Source of the DNA: Ostreococcus mediterraneus
Taxonomy: Eukaryota > Chlorophyta > Mamiellophyceae > Mamiellales > Bathycoccaceae
Direction: 5' to 3'
NCBI GenBank assembly: GCA_012295225.1
Contig: WMKK01000001.1
Location: 620,001 to 684,000, forward strand
DNA: 64,000 bases
Positions 46,912 through 57,753 of the stretch are shown piece by piece. The position numbers were made by a program, and so were the translations under genes. How positions within the stretch are numbered: the stretch's first letter is position 1; each line of letters begins with the position of its first letter. The notes under the pieces were generated by a model, which was not told the origin of the DNA, did no database searches, and saw only the letters and a list, made by a program, of their open reading frames with translations.

Positions 46912-46946
46912 CTGTAGGGAAGACTGTAGGGAAGACTGCAGGGAAA
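46912..46946. repeat. 12-bp unit in three copies
   Basis: CTGTAGGGAAGA occurs twice, followed by a third copy with one change (CTGCAGGGAAA). It lies upstream of the V-ATPase c'' gene, which is on the minus strand. Confidence 0.8.
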
Positions 46947-47048
46947 CGTTGTGCTACCGGTAAATAGATATTAAGTTAGCAATATGCTGCTGCGGCTAGT
47001 AGTTGTACACATCATCAATCTATATTGATGGTGTTTAATATTTTGCTA

Positions 47049-47825
47049 TTATTCTAACGGTGCATCCGGGCGGACAATGTCACCAAAAGCCCAAGCGTGG
47101 GCGTTGAGCCAGGCGTGGGCGGCGTTTCGCAAGTTGACATTTGTCACGAGTTGATTCGGCTTCAGTGGCTCTCTAGTTATGGGATCGAACGCACTAATTG
47201 ACAAATGCTGAAGAATGGCCAGTCTTTCGTAACTGTGACCGGATGGTGCCATGACAGGATCGCGAAACACTTCAAATGTTAACTTGCAACAAAACGCATC
47301 AGGAGGTTCGCAAGAACGATCATCTGCCTCTCGCGCACTTCTCATCACCTCAGATAACGTTTGCAGGTCTTCCTGATCCATGCTGCCCAACAGTTTTCTT
47401 ACGTTATTCTCGAAGTGCGAGAATCGCTCTTCTCGCTTTGCTGCTTCCAATTCCCACTCTAAATATTTTGCTCGAGCGAGTTCGCGCCAAACATCATCTT
47501 GAATCATGTTCCCGCTCTCCCGCGCCTCTTCCAGTGCCTTTTGGAGAGAAACCGCGGCTTCAGTGAACCTCTTCTCTGCAATAAGTGCAAGACCAAGCAT
47601 GTACAACGCTTTTACTGAATTCCGATCAAAATGAAGAGCAGTTTCGCAGTCCCGCTTCACGCTCGCCCAGTCTTTGCGTTTTCGGTGACACAGCGCGCGG
47701 TTTATGTAAAGCACCGTCCATCGCGGATCACATGTGATGGCCTCTGTGTAGGCCTCAATGGCGGCACCAAATTTCCCCTTAGAGTACATCTCATTTCCTC
47801 TTTGTTTCAATGCCACCGCATCCAT
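47049..47825 (-). CDS. CHIP: CHIP/STUB1-type U-box E3 ubiquitin ligase
   Basis: 258 aa from the ATG at 47825 (MDAVALKQRGNEMY); the upstream frame to 47870 is Arg-rich. Three TPR motifs occupy residues about 1-110 (GNEMYSKGKFGAAIEAYTEAI, YINRALCHRKRKDW, ALYMLGLALIAEKRF), then a coiled linker. A U-box at about 180-250 reads PDAFCCKLTFEVFRDPVMAP. The TPRs bind the C-terminal EEVD of Hsp70/Hsp90 and the U-box recruits an E2, so misfolded clients are ubiquitinated. The architecture and size match CHIP of animals and plants. Confidence 0.93.
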   Translation of the reverse strand: MDAVALKQRGNEMYSKGKFGAAIEAYTEAITCDPRWTVLYINRALCHRKRKDWASVKRDCETALHFDRNSVKALYMLGLALIAEKRFTEAAVSLQKALEEARESGNMIQDDVWRELARAKYLEWELEAAKREERFSHFENNVRKLLGSMDQEDLQTLSEVMRSAREADDRSCEPPDAFCCKLTFEVFRDPVMAPSGHSYERLAILQHLSISAFDPITREPLKPNQLVTNVNLRNAAHAWLNAHAWAFGDIVRPDAPLE

Positions 47826-48135
47826 GGTTGCCTTAATGACGCGCGCGCGCGCGCGAAGATGGAGTGGCAAGAGCCTCTGCTGGAGAACACACTAAGCGTT
47901 TTCAGCGCCTATGTATTCGACGAATGAACCGAAACTCCTCGAGATGCTTGCAAATATTGCCTCGCTGGCGGCCACTCGCAGCGCAGTCGCGGGTGTGAGT
48001 TTACGCGTCGCCTTCTCACGCACGTCAACGCTCGTGGTACTTCTTACAACCCTAACCGGTTTGCAAGAACTCAATTTTGAGATTTTATTCCGCGGGCGAC
48101 GCACGGCACTTCGCGGTGCGCGAGTGAGCATCACC

Positions 48136-50220
48136 ATGGAAGTCGCGAAATCTGTCGTAGATACGGTACGTGCGCGTAGAACACTCGCAATTTCAACCTT
48201 TCGTCGATAATTGCGTTCATGAAGAAAGTGTTGCTGAACTGTGAAGAGCACGCACCGAAAGTCTAGATTTTCGTGTACTGACGATGCGTATGCATGCGCT
48301 CAAACACAGGGAATAAAAGACCGTGCGGTAAATGTCGATGGCGGACGAACGGTGTCGTTAGAGACGCAGACGCACACTGTTGGGGTGATTGTTCCACCAC
48401 CAGATGTGAGAGTGATCGTGGACAAGACGGCGCAGTTCGTAGGCAAGAATGGTCCCGAGTTCGAGCAAAGAATTTTAGCATCAGAGAAGAACAATGTCAA
48501 ATTCAACTTTTTGACGCCTGGGGACCCCTACCACGCATATTATCGCGAGAAGGTGGACGAGGCAAAGGCTCAAGCTACCGGAACGCCGGCAGCTGCACCA
48601 TCTCAGGCGCCGGCACCAGCGACTCAGGTATTAACTAAGGCGAGCACTGGTAGTGCAAAGCCTGTAGTTTTGGAACCTCCTAAAAAGGATGAATTCACCA
48701 TACCCATTCCCGCTGGTATTTCTGCCGTGGATCTTGATGTCATCAAAGTCACTGCGCAATTCGCCGCAAGAAACGGCAAAAAGTTTGTAACCTCCCTGGC
48801 TGCAAAGGAACATACGAACCCCCAGTTTAACTTTTTGAGACCTCAACACTCAATGTTCACGTTTTTTACTGCCCTCGCCGATGCTTATGAAAAGGTTGTT
48901 ACTCCAGATAGTGCGACACTTGAGTCGGTTGAAGAGGCTTGCGATAAAAGTGTCGTGTTGGAACGGGTTTTCAAGCGTCTCGAATGGGAATCAGCGCAAG
49001 ATAAAGCAAAGAAGGACAAGGAAGATGCAGAGGAAGAAGAACGCATTCAGATGGCACTCATTGATTGGCATAGTTTCGTTGTCGTGGAAACTTTGGATTT
49101 TGACGAAGCTGAAGATGAAGCACTGCCGCCGCCGATGAAGCTGAATGAAATCATCGAATCCATGCGAAAGCAAGAGCTAGAGGCGCCTACTACATCCCGT
49201 GTGACGAATGAATTACCCGCTCCGGCAGCCATGGCGACGATGGACGCTGAGGAGCGTGAGATGGTGCAGCAAGCAGCAGAACCTCATTCGAACCCTGAAC
49301 CGCCAGTAGCGTCGGCAAAAACAGCAACTGAGGGTGCTATGAAAATTGTTCGCAACTACAAAAAGCCCGAAGAGAGGAAGGCTGCAGCGATAGATGCAAG
49401 TAAATTTGTTGTGTCACCAATCACTGGAGAGATGATTCCGCTGGATCAAATGGCTGAGCACATGCGTATCTCGCTAATCGATCCCAAATGGAAGCAGCAG
49501 CGAGAGGCAATGTTGGCCAAACTGCGCGGTAGCACGCAAGCTTCCCACGAAGATGTGGCAGCGAACGTTTTGAATTTGGCACGAAATCGTCCTGATATTT
49601 TCGGTTCTACTGACGCAGAAGTTTCCAAGGCGCTCGCTGCAGAGTTATCCCAGCAGAGGCCATCAAAGGCAACTGCGCCACCACCACCGCCGGTCACCAG
49701 TACAGTGCCAATGACTGCTGCGCCAACAGCACAAACTATACCAACTCGAACGGCGGCACCTCCGCCGCCGCCGCAACAAGTGGCTAAAGCTGTACCACCG
49801 CCGCCACCACCGGCGCAGGTGACAACGGTTGTCGAGAAGCGACCCTCCTCACCCATGCAGGAAGAAATAGAGCCCGAACCGAAAAAATTAAAGGTGGGAT
49901 CGGTCGAATTAGATGATGAATCTGATTTCTTGAGTGCTCATCCTGGATCTGCAGTGATCAAGGTGATTTGCCCTCAAGTTGAAAGCAACAGTAATCTGAC
50001 GGGACAAACCTTGGACATCAGCGTTGACTCACTTCAGGACAAGATTATAGACTTGAAGAGAGCAATCAAGCCACTCGTTGGAGAACTAGCCCAAAATAAG
50101 CAAAAGTTGAGTACTCCTGGCCTGGGATTCCTCAAAGATACTGCGAGTTTGGCGTACTATAATCTCGAGGATGGATCGACAATTCATTTGACTCTTAAAG
50201 AGCGAGGCGGTAAGCGATAA
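48136..50220 (+). CDS. SF3A1: Splicing factor 3A subunit 1 (SF3A1/Prp21)
   Basis: The model is join(48136..48165,48310..50220), 646 aa. Exon 1 codes MEVAKSVVDT; exon 2 has no usable ATG before the first domain, so splicing is needed. Two SURP domains are seen (VRVIVDKTAQFVGKNGPEF; LDVIKVTAQFAARNGKKF), then the PRP21-like region, the DPKWKQQREAMLAKLRGSTQ segment that binds SF3A3, a Pro-rich linker and a C-terminal ubiquitin-like domain (about 560-640). It is part of the U2 snRNP that recognises the branch site. An upstream in-frame ATG at 47911 is not favoured. The gene is divergent from CHIP. Confidence 0.92.
48166..48309 (+). other. Intron of SF3A1
   Basis: 144 nt with donor GTACGT, branch ACTGAC at 48277-48282 and acceptor ACAG ending at 48309. 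Branch A to acceptor is 28 nt. Confidence 0.88.
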
Positions 50221-50300
50221 ATAAGTTTAGATAGCTATAGATAGTTAGGATCTTGTTGGTGCATCTAGCGAAGACAAATCAACACAAGCTTTGTTCATTA

Positions 50301-51803
50301 TTAAAAACACGCTCCAGCCTTCCCGCGGTTCTCAAACTGCGGTAAACATGGTCGCGGCACGCTTTTGTTGCTGTCGTGCTCCGCGTGTCGCTGCTTCGCC
50401 TCGGCCTTATCGATTTCTTGTTGCTCTAAAAGACGTTTCACTCTACGCATGGCTGTGTGAACTTTAGAACACGATGGATCGAGCTCCAGTGCGGTTGTGT
50501 ATGCGTCCAGCGCGCCTTCATAGTCTTCAAGCTGCTCCCGTATCCCCGCGCTTTGGAGTAATACTCCTAGAGACGGCACAATTTTAATCAATTCATCATA
50601 GTCGAATACTGCTCTCTTCAATGCCCCAAGCTGAACATTAACTTTCGCTCGTTGCATCAAAAGTTCGACTTTGTCCGCGTGGCTTATGCAGCTATCCATA
50701 AGACCACGGCTGGCTGCATTTAAAGCACTAGAGTAATCTCCAGCGTTTACGTATATTTGAACGCTTTGCACAGCCTCCATGGCTGGCATGAATTTCATAC
50801 TGTTTTCGTCTTCGACGGCGGCGTCCGTCTTGCTTTTCAGCCACGTCAACTTAGACGCTAGTTTACCTTCCCTAGCGTTGATAACTTGACAACGTAAGGT
50901 CCGTAAGTCTATGTTTGCCTGCGTTGTGGCGACGGCAGAGCTCACACTGGGTTGCGACGGAAGAGCCTGAATAGAGTCTAAAGGCATTTCGAGCGTCGTC
51001 CAGGGTGTTTGAGCGTCTTTTTTCGCTAAATGTATAATAATGTTTTGTTTCTCCACTCTGCAACGTGAGTTTTGAGGTACGATTACACTGAATAAGCGTT
51101 TCAGATGCAGAACGTGCGTATCCTTTACGCTCGACTCAGTTGGTGTCACCATGGGAATTTCAATCAAAGCGCTCGTTTCCGTACACGTCAAAGAAGTTGT
51201 ACTATAATTCACCTCACCAATTGTGCTCATAGGAACTGATATACGAATCGAATCACGGTTGTCATACCAAGAAAAGCTCTCAATTTTCTGACGAGTGCCA
51301 ACATTTGAACGCGCCTCCTCTGTTACGGACAAGAGCGCCGGGGGCTTCAACTCGATTCCTCGCGCATTAATTATTCGTTGCCGACGTAACTCTTGATTGG
51401 GATCAGTCTTAGTGAGTTCATATTGTACCAAGTCAATCGCGCCTTGAGTCATATGGTTACCAACAAAGTTTGTTGTCGGCCCCGACTGTGGCTTCTCGTA
51501 ACCAGCAGGACGTTCAATCAATGTACCGTCGCTCTTCTGCTCCAGGGCATCGTATCCTTTGCTCGCACCGGGTCCTTTGTCGATTCTATATGGCCCATCG
51601 TGGGGATCTTTCGTCCAAACGCTCGGATAATGCTTTCCGTATTCCTTCTTTTCTCCCGTCTTGACGTCGCTCTCCTTGATCTCACCATCAACCTTGTCGG
51701 CGTCTCTGCCGAACTCTCCTCCGTTCTGTTTGAACGTCGCCCACGCTTGAGCTTGCTTTGCGCCATCTGATACTGTGTCGAGCGTTGGGTTATACGCGTG
51801 CAT
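50301..51803 (-). CDS. CS-TPR protein (co-chaperone-like)
   Basis: 500 aa. The N-terminal 165 residues are Gly/Lys/Asp-rich with repeated WTKDPHDGPYR-like and GPTTNFVGNHM segments of unknown fold. A CS-like domain is at about 170-265 (IESFSWYDNRDSIRISVPM, RVEKQNIIIHLAKKD, PWTTLEMPLD). TPR repeats follow at about 335-470 (AGDYSSALNAASRGL, LLMQRAKVNVQLGALKRAVFD, EDYEGALDAYTTALELDP). The order CS then TPR is the reverse of SGT1 and resembles DNAAF4. An Hsp90/Hsp70-linked assembly role is inferred. No SGS domain is present. Confidence 0.68.
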   Translation of the reverse strand: MHAYNPTLDTVSDGAKQAQAWATFKQNGGEFGRDADKVDGEIKESDVKTGEKKEYGKHYPSVWTKDPHDGPYRIDKGPGASKGYDALEQKSDGTLIERPAGYEKPQSGPTTNFVGNHMTQGAIDLVQYELTKTDPNQELRRQRIINARGIELKPPALLSVTEEARSNVGTRQKIESFSWYDNRDSIRISVPMSTIGEVNYSTTSLTCTETSALIEIPMVTPTESSVKDTHVLHLKRLFSVIVPQNSRCRVEKQNIIIHLAKKDAQTPWTTLEMPLDSIQALPSQPSVSSAVATTQANIDLRTLRCQVINAREGKLASKLTWLKSKTDAAVEDENSMKFMPAMEAVQSVQIYVNAGDYSSALNAASRGLMDSCISHADKVELLMQRAKVNVQLGALKRAVFDYDELIKIVPSLGVLLQSAGIREQLEDYEGALDAYTTALELDPSCSKVHTAMRRVKRLLEQQEIDKAEAKQRHAEHDSNKSVPRPCLPQFENRGKAGACF

Positions 51804-51939
51804 CTCTCGCGTGCGAAATGTAACGACGTTGGTTGCGTTTCGCGTCGGTTTGAGAGACCGTTACACTTCCGTTAAAGCGTTTTTTTTCACATGGGAAACA
51901 AGAGTGGACAGAAGTTGTCTAGTTTTTACAACGACAAAG

Positions 51940-54045
51940 CTATTTGACTCTTTTCTTGCGGGCTAAAAATCGCGCGCGTGCGGCGGCTATCTCGTCTTCG
52001 CTATTCTTTCTTTTACTATCGTCTCTAACTATTGTGCTCGCAACTTGCGACTGAGAATGAACTGACAACGCGTCAACCTCAGTCATCACGCCGCCACTGA
52101 GGCGGCAGATGTCAACTTTTTGGGCCAACAGAGTCCTTTCCTTGGCGATCCATCGCGGTTCAATTTTTAACACGTGCCGCATAAATGGCCTTGATGTCGT
52201 AATCAACTCATGATAGATGATCCATTCTGGTAACAGGCCTTCGGCATCCGCGAGCTGTCGCGCCATCGTCGGGTGTACCTGCGCGAGAACGGGATTCTCA
52301 CCCAAGGTTCGATAGCCATTGTGATTTGGTAATCGGTGAGCAATTTTTGTGACAAAACCAGCACATAACGACTGTCGCATGGCATCGATGTCACGATCGT
52401 ATTCTCTGTGTCGACGCTCGTGAAAGAGTCCAAGAAGTTGACGGCGAATATCTCGCGCAAAATCCATGCCGCGGTCTGATAACGCATATTTTCCATGAAA
52501 ATCTCGCTTATACCCACTCAACTGCCACGCTTGATAAATCCGAAGCAACACGACGTGGTCACCTAGTAGAAAATCTTCTTCAGAGACGATACCTGCTAAT
52601 GCGTTTAATGCGTTGCCAGTGAAAATGCGCTCAACGCTCAACATGGCGCACACGGTTGCGGTCTCCACGATACAATCTAATCGCTTCGCTTCAACCATCG
52701 CCCGCGCCAAACACGGTTCAAGTGGTAGCAAACTCATATCTCTACCAATTGAGGTCACTTTCCCATCACAGTCTATCGCACCAATGAGGTATAACTGGCG
52801 AAGCGCGTCAGCAATGAGCAGCGGTTCCGGAGGATCGAGAAACTCAAACCCCATGACATCTAGTCCCTGTAAATTCAAAGTCTTGAGGTAAAGAATTGTT
52901 CCAACAAGCGAATTACGTTGTATCTCGGGTTTCTGGATTTTTGGCATGTCTAGTTCCAAGTTTTCTTTCGTGTAAAATCGAAAACAATACCCTGGCTGTG
53001 TGCGTCCAGCTCTGCCTGCGCGCTGCTTTGCCTGTACTGCACTGATGGTAACAACTTTCAAGGTCTCCATTCCTGTCATGGCATCGTACTCGATTTGTTT
53101 TACCACCCCAGGATCTACGACATAAACGATTCCTGGCACAGTCACTGAAGTTTCCGCAACGTTTGTCGATACAATCACTCTGCGGACATTTGTCGCGTGC
53201 GGTTGGAATACTCGGGCCTGCATGGATGGTGATAGAGACGCGTAGAGAGGTACCACTTGGATATATGGACAAGCGCCTTCGGCACTTATTGATTGTACTT
53301 CGTCATTAATTCGCTGAACAGCCCTTTCAATCTCTTCTTGACCAGTCAAAAATACAAGAACATCGCCTGGTGGCAAATTCACATGAATATCCAGCACAGT
53401 TTCAATTGTGCTCTCAAAGTACGAACGAGCAGCCTCTGTTGCGTGAGAAATTTGAACTGGAAAAGTACGTCCATGAACATGATATACTGGGCATTCTCCA
53501 AAGTACGCTGAAAACTTTTCACTCTCTAAAGTTGCTGACGTAATCACAAGCTTCAGTGCGGGATTACGGGTCGAAACGAGCTTTTTAAGTAAACCAAACA
53601 AGATATCGGTGTTTAAAGACCGCTCGTGTGCTTCGTCTAGCATGATTATGGAGTACTTTGACAGCGAATTATCCGTCAAAAATTCGCGCAAGAGCGTGCC
53701 ATCGGTGAGGTATTTGATTCGCGTAAGTTTTGACGTTTTGTCCTCAAAACGTACGGAGTAACCAACTCCCTCGCCGACTTTCACTTGCATTTCTTCCGCC
53801 ACGCGACGCGCAACAGATACAGCAGCCATGCGACGTGGTTGTGTCACGGCAATCGCCAATCCCTCCGTGCAGACACCATGTTTGAGTAAAATTTGAGGAA
53901 TTTGAGTTGTTTTCCCCGAACCGGTATCCGCGAGCACGAGCACGCAAGGATTGGCACGCACTATTTCTGCCACGTCGCGCGCGTGCCGACACACGGGAAG
54001 CACCTCATCACAGGCACCACCATCGGTGTTACCACTGTCGTTCAT
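51940..54045 (-). CDS. DEAH-box RNA helicase
   Basis: 701 aa from the ATG at 54045 ([10 protein letters not shown]). The frame stays open to 54303, but that part overlaps the start of the divergent CDK gene. Motifs in order: [13 protein letters not shown] (I), [15 protein letters not shown] (Ia), [12 protein letters not shown] (II), SAT (III), FLTGQEEIE (IV), [14 protein letters not shown] (V) and [16 protein letters not shown] (VI). Winged-helix, ratchet (HA2) and OB-fold segments follow. The protein unwinds or remodels RNA in splicing or ribosome assembly. Pattern suggests the DHX8/16/38/40 side of the family, without a firm ortholog. Confidence 0.88.
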   Translation of the reverse strand: MNDSGNTDGGACDEVLPVCRHARDVAEIVRANPCVLVLADTGSGKTTQIPQILLKHGVCTEGLAIAVTQPRRMAAVSVARRVAEEMQVKVGEGVGYSVRFEDKTSKLTRIKYLTDGTLLREFLTDNSLSKYSIIMLDEAHERSLNTDILFGLLKKLVSTRNPALKLVITSATLESEKFSAYFGECPVYHVHGRTFPVQISHATEAARSYFESTIETVLDIHVNLPPGDVLVFLTGQEEIERAVQRINDEVQSISAEGACPYIQVVPLYASLSPSMQARVFQPHATNVRRVIVSTNVAETSVTVPGIVYVVDPGVVKQIEYDAMTGMETLKVVTISAVQAKQRAGRAGRTQPGYCFRFYTKENLELDMPKIQKPEIQRNSLVGTILYLKTLNLQGLDVMGFEFLDPPEPLLIADALRQLYLIGAIDCDGKVTSIGRDMSLLPLEPCLARAMVEAKRLDCIVETATVCAMLSVERIFTGNALNALAGIVSEEDFLLGDHVVLLRIYQAWQLSGYKRDFHGKYALSDRGMDFARDIRRQLLGLFHERRHREYDRDIDAMRQSLCAGFVTKIAHRLPNHNGYRTLGENPVLAQVHPTMARQLADAEGLLPEWIIYHELITTSRPFMRHVLKIEPRWIAKERTLLAQKVDICRLSGGVMTEVDALSVHSQSQVASTIVRDDSKRKNSEDEIAAARARFLARKKRVK

Positions 54046-54128
54046 CACGGCGTCGTCATCTATCGCCCACTGCCTCTCGTCCGCCAGATTGTGTAGTAGC
54101 GCGGCGCCGACCTCATTCTTCACCGCGC

Positions 54129-55850
54129 ATGTCGAGCCTACGCGCGGCAGCCCGAGAGGCGCTGGCGAGGAAGAAAGGCTTGGATGCAAAGCGTGGCTCG
54201 GTTCCACCGACGGAGGCGGTGATACAACCGACGACGGCTTCAAATGTAGCGGTGAACAAACGTGCGGCCCAACACGATGTGGAAGAGCCGAAACTAGCGG
54301 CACAGAAACCTAAAGCGTCGAGATGGGGGTCGGACGACGACGAGGATGACGAGGAAGAGGACGACGGTATAGCTCATGGCGCACGGACGGCTGAAGATCC
54401 GGCCACGACTGGAGAAAAGGCATACATGGAGAAGATGTTGGCGGAAGCAAACTCTTTTGCGGCGGCTCAGCGTGATAAAGCAGACGGGCACCAACAGTCG
54501 AACGATCGAAAGAAACCAGCAGTGGTGGACCCGAGACAATTTCTAGCACAGTCTCCAAGTGCCAGTGATGAAGTAAACGTACGTTTGACTTCAGACCGGG
54601 CGGCTCCAGAAGAGCTCGTCAACGAGTTGTCCGAGCTTGCCTCTTGTGACGACGCAGAAGAGCATCTGATGGCCGGTCCATCTCGTCCTGGCGCAATCGA
54701 GCTTGCTGATGGTGATGAATTAGATGAAGATGTTGCTGGTCCGGTGCGGCCGCCGATGATGAGCGAGTTGAGTGAAGCAATTGAAGCAGACGAGGGGCCA
54801 CAGCGCGTTACGGAAGCTGAACATCCCTCGCGTGAAGAGGGTCCATCCCGGTCTGTGGTTCACATGCCAGGGCTCACTAAACGTCCACTAAATATGTTGC
54901 AAGGTTGTAGAAGTGTTGATGAATTCGAACGATTGAATAAGATTGATGAAGGGACGTATGGGATTGTGTTTAAAGCTCGTGACAAAACGACCGGTGAGGT
55001 GGCGGCGTTGAAAAGGGTGAAAATGGAGAAAGAAGTTGATGGCTTTCCTCTCACAGCGCTCAGGGAAGTTAATATATTGCTATCACTTGATCACCCGAGC
55101 ATAGTCAACGTTAACGAAGTCGTCATTGGTACTTCCTTGACAAGCGTATTCATGGTTATGGAATACGTTGAAAACGATTTGAAAGGCATCATGAATCAAA
55201 TGGCCCAGTCATCTGCTCCAAGGTTTACGATTCCCGAAGTTAAAGCACTCATGATACAACTTTTCAGTGGTATAGCGTATTTGCACGAGAATTGGATTCT
55301 TCATCGCGACTTGAAAATGACCAATATATTGGTCACCAACTCCGGCGAGTTAAAAATTTGTGACTTTGGTCTAGCGCGGCAATACTCCGAACCTTTGGGG
55401 GTGTATACTCAACTAGTCGTGACACTCTGGTATCGTGCGCCAGAACTTTTGCTAGGCGCTAAAACCTACGGCCCAGCTATTGATGTGTGGAGTCTTGGTT
55501 GTATTTTTGGAGAGCTGCTCTGTGGCAACCCGCTATTTAATGGTAGAGCTGAGATTGATCAATTGCATAAAATCTTCAAGCTTCTCGGGACACCGAATGA
55601 TAAGATATGGCCGGAATTTAGTTCACTCCCGAGTGTCGAAAAGGTTACGTTTGCTGAGCAACCTTATAACAAGTTGAGACAGAAGTTTCCTCGCGACACA
55701 ACTGGACTGAGTGACAATGGGTTTGAGCTGCTCAATCGTTTATTAACGTACGATCCAGCTAAACGGTTCACGTGCGCGGCAGCATTGGAGCATCCATTTT
55801 TCAGTGAATATCCAGCGCCGCAAAACCCACGATTCGTCGACGAAGCTTAG
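54129..55850 (+). CDS. CDKG: CDK11/CDKG-type cyclin-dependent kinase
   Basis: 573 aa from the ATG at 54129 ([17 protein letters not shown]). A disordered acidic N-half of about 260 residues is followed by a full kinase domain: [21 protein letters not shown], the cyclin-binding helix as PLTALRE in place of [36 protein letters not shown] and the C-lobe. CDK11/CDKG kinases, paired with cyclin L, regulate pre-mRNA splicing and transcription. The start is 83 nt from that of the divergent DEAH helicase, another RNA-processing gene, so the two probably share a promoter. Confidence 0.9.
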   Translation: MSSLRAAAREALARKKGLDAKRGSVPPTEAVIQPTTASNVAVNKRAAQHDVEEPKLAAQKPKASRWGSDDDEDDEEEDDGIAHGARTAEDPATTGEKAYMEKMLAEANSFAAAQRDKADGHQQSNDRKKPAVVDPRQFLAQSPSASDEVNVRLTSDRAAPEELVNELSELASCDDAEEHLMAGPSRPGAIELADGDELDEDVAGPVRPPMMSELSEAIEADEGPQRVTEAEHPSREEGPSRSVVHMPGLTKRPLNMLQGCRSVDEFERLNKIDEGTYGIVFKARDKTTGEVAALKRVKMEKEVDGFPLTALREVNILLSLDHPSIVNVNEVVIGTSLTSVFMVMEYVENDLKGIMNQMAQSSAPRFTIPEVKALMIQLFSGIAYLHENWILHRDLKMTNILVTNSGELKICDFGLARQYSEPLGVYTQLVVTLWYRAPELLLGAKTYGPAIDVWSLGCIFGELLCGNPLFNGRAEIDQLHKIFKLLGTPNDKIWPEFSSLPSVEKVTFAEQPYNKLRQKFPRDTTGLSDNGFELLNRLLTYDPAKRFTCAAALEHPFFSEYPAPQNPRFVDEA

Positions 55851-56002
55851 ACACATGTCCCATGTTAGAAATATTGGGGACTTTATTATTATCAGTCTGT
55901 GCGATGCTGATGACCTCTACAGACCTCAGTAGTACACGCGTAGTAAATATTTGTATAGCTTCTTAGCCAAGTTTTTAGAGCTCATCATAGGGCGTACGAC
56001 TC

Positions 56003-57688
56003 ATGAGCTACGTCAGTCGATCCTCGGCTGGCGCTTCTACTCGCTCTGCCTCCTACTCGAAGCGCAATCAAAGTAGTCAACTTAGTACGCTTCGGCTGGA
56101 TTCAGTTTCACGTTCTAGACGATACTCTCGATCGATTCAAGGCAGTGGCGAGTCTTATGAGTTACCGGAACGAATTAGCTCAATACCAACAGTGGTCTTG
56201 GAGCGAGCACAAACTAGCAAAGCCCCTCGAGCACGATTAATTCTGGTACCAACTGCCCACGTAAGCTCAGCTTCGGCAGACGATGCTCGACGGATAATTA
56301 CGACGCTCGGTCCGGATGTAGTGGTGCTCGAGTTATGCGACGAGCGAATCGATGGTGTATTGAAGCGTTTGAAGTATAGTTCTGATGACAAAATGGTCCA
56401 GAACACGCTTGTACCACGACGAGTGCGCGTGAATGGTTTACCTTCACACACCCTTCCAGGAGTAACCGACAATTCGACTTTGTTGGCACGTTTGCGGACG
56501 TCAACAGGGGTTCCAGTTTCTGAAGATGACATCATGCACGATGCTACAGAGCTCATGAACAGTGGCTTGTTCAAAAGAGTTCAAGTGCACGTTTCTCGGG
56601 GTGAAGTCTCCGACACTCGCCCAAGCACTATACGCTGGCGAGGTGGCACAACTCTTGAGGTCCCTGTTTCAGAAATTGTATTCACGGTGGAGCCAGTAGA
56701 GCTCGAATTAACTTCAGATATTCAGTTTCGTTGGGATTCGCCTGATTGTTTAACAGGATCTTATCGAAGTGAACAAGAGTCAGAGTTAGAAATAGTACGT
56801 AGAGCGGGTACACTCATCGATTCGCACGGTGTCGGCGCATCCATGACAAGTGAGTGGGAAAGCGGGGCACTACGCGCAGCGCTGTTGATTGCAGTCAATG
56901 AACGCTTACAAAGTAAATATATCGCGCGCATAGTCGAAGAAAACGGGGCGATTATTGTGTGCATTAATCGTAAAGAGTCGGACGAAAATAGGCAAACTCG
57001 TAGCGAAAACGTCAACATGGACTTGCGAAACATCTTTTCCGTTTCACACAAGGATAAGATCGATACAAAATTGAGTGATGAGTTTTCATTGAGCACGAAA
57101 ATCGTCAGTACCATCTTAAACTTGGTAGAATCATCGATGTCGGCAAAAGTCGAGGTACAAGATGGGGAAGAAATAGCCGCAGCGCTGGCGGCGGCGTTTG
57201 AAGCGCGGACTCGCGTGACGTACTTGGCTGACCGTAGCATGTCGGAAACGTTCAAGTCGTTTGATCAAGTTTTCGCGAAAAATACTTCTGGCAAGAAGCG
57301 CATGATAGTGCGCTTATTACTGAAATCACTGTGGAGTTTGATTGCAGTACAGTTTCAAAGTCAGATGGAAGTACGTGGCGCTATTGAAACGGAACGCCTC
57401 GCCCTCGCGAGCGGCAGCGACGTGCAAATGGCACCATACATGCGAGAAGTGTTCATAGACCAAAGAGATGACGTACTGTTCGATTGTTTTTGGAAGGCAA
57501 GTGTCGGTGTGGATTGTCACAAGCCTTGTTTCATAGCTACCGACGGAGACACGTTTGAGTATTTGACTGGCGCTGCCGGCGCGCGCACGGGTAGCGATAG
57601 TGAGTGTATAACCATCGTAGGCATCGTCGGTGCCGCTCATGTTCCAGGAATCATTCACAGATGGAACAATGCGTGTGCTGAATTGTAA
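56003..57688 (+). CDS. TraB-family protein with POTRA-like insert
   Basis: 561 aa. A Ser/Arg-rich N-tail of about 60 residues precedes the TraB N-part (LILVPTAHVSSASADDARRI, VVVLELCDERID, about 78-118). Residues about 170-235 resemble a POTRA domain (VSEDDIMHDATELMNSGLF, KRVQVHVSRGE, SEIVFTVEP). TraB resumes later (EIAAALAAAFEARTRVTYL, VFIDQRDDVL, GIVGAAHVPGI at the end). TraB/TIKI relatives are predicted metalloproteases or mitochondrial outer-membrane proteins. POTRA domains are known from Omp85/Toc75. The combination is unfamiliar to me. The function is unknown. Confidence 0.75.
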   Translation: MSYVSRSSAGASTRSASYSKRNQSSQLSTLRLDSVSRSRRYSRSIQGSGESYELPERISSIPTVVLERAQTSKAPRARLILVPTAHVSSASADDARRIITTLGPDVVVLELCDERIDGVLKRLKYSSDDKMVQNTLVPRRVRVNGLPSHTLPGVTDNSTLLARLRTSTGVPVSEDDIMHDATELMNSGLFKRVQVHVSRGEVSDTRPSTIRWRGGTTLEVPVSEIVFTVEPVELELTSDIQFRWDSPDCLTGSYRSEQESELEIVRRAGTLIDSHGVGASMTSEWESGALRAALLIAVNERLQSKYIARIVEENGAIIVCINRKESDENRQTRSENVNMDLRNIFSVSHKDKIDTKLSDEFSLSTKIVSTILNLVESSMSAKVEVQDGEEIAAALAAAFEARTRVTYLADRSMSETFKSFDQVFAKNTSGKKRMIVRLLLKSLWSLIAVQFQSQMEVRGAIETERLALASGSDVQMAPYMREVFIDQRDDVLFDCFWKASVGVDCHKPCFIATDGDTFEYLTGAAGARTGSDSECITIVGIVGAAHVPGIIHRWNNACAEL

Positions 57689-57727
57689 TTTTATCTTGTA
57701 GTCGACATCACGTGTTCGATTGGCGAC

Positions 57728-57753
57728 GCGCGTTTCGCGCGCGCGAAACGCGC
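57728..57753. promoter_or_regulatory. 26-bp perfect palindrome with paired E2F-like cores
   Basis: A perfect palindrome in which TTTCGCGC and its complement GCGCGAAA face each other. A TATATAG stretch follows at 57759-57765. It lies between the TraB gene and the COMMD start, so it is probably the core promoter of the COMMD-PHOX pair. Confidence 0.6.

Noticed and set aside
47911-48135. In-frame upstream extension of SF3A1 from ATG 47911, or a separate small gene
   Set aside because: The added 75 residues match nothing in SF3A1, and the ATG at 48136 gives the expected N-terminus. A short extra gene cannot be excluded but has no support.
49446-49856. Gly-rich frame antisense to SF3A1
   Set aside because: It is the mirror of the Pro-rich linker of SF3A1 and has no support of its own.
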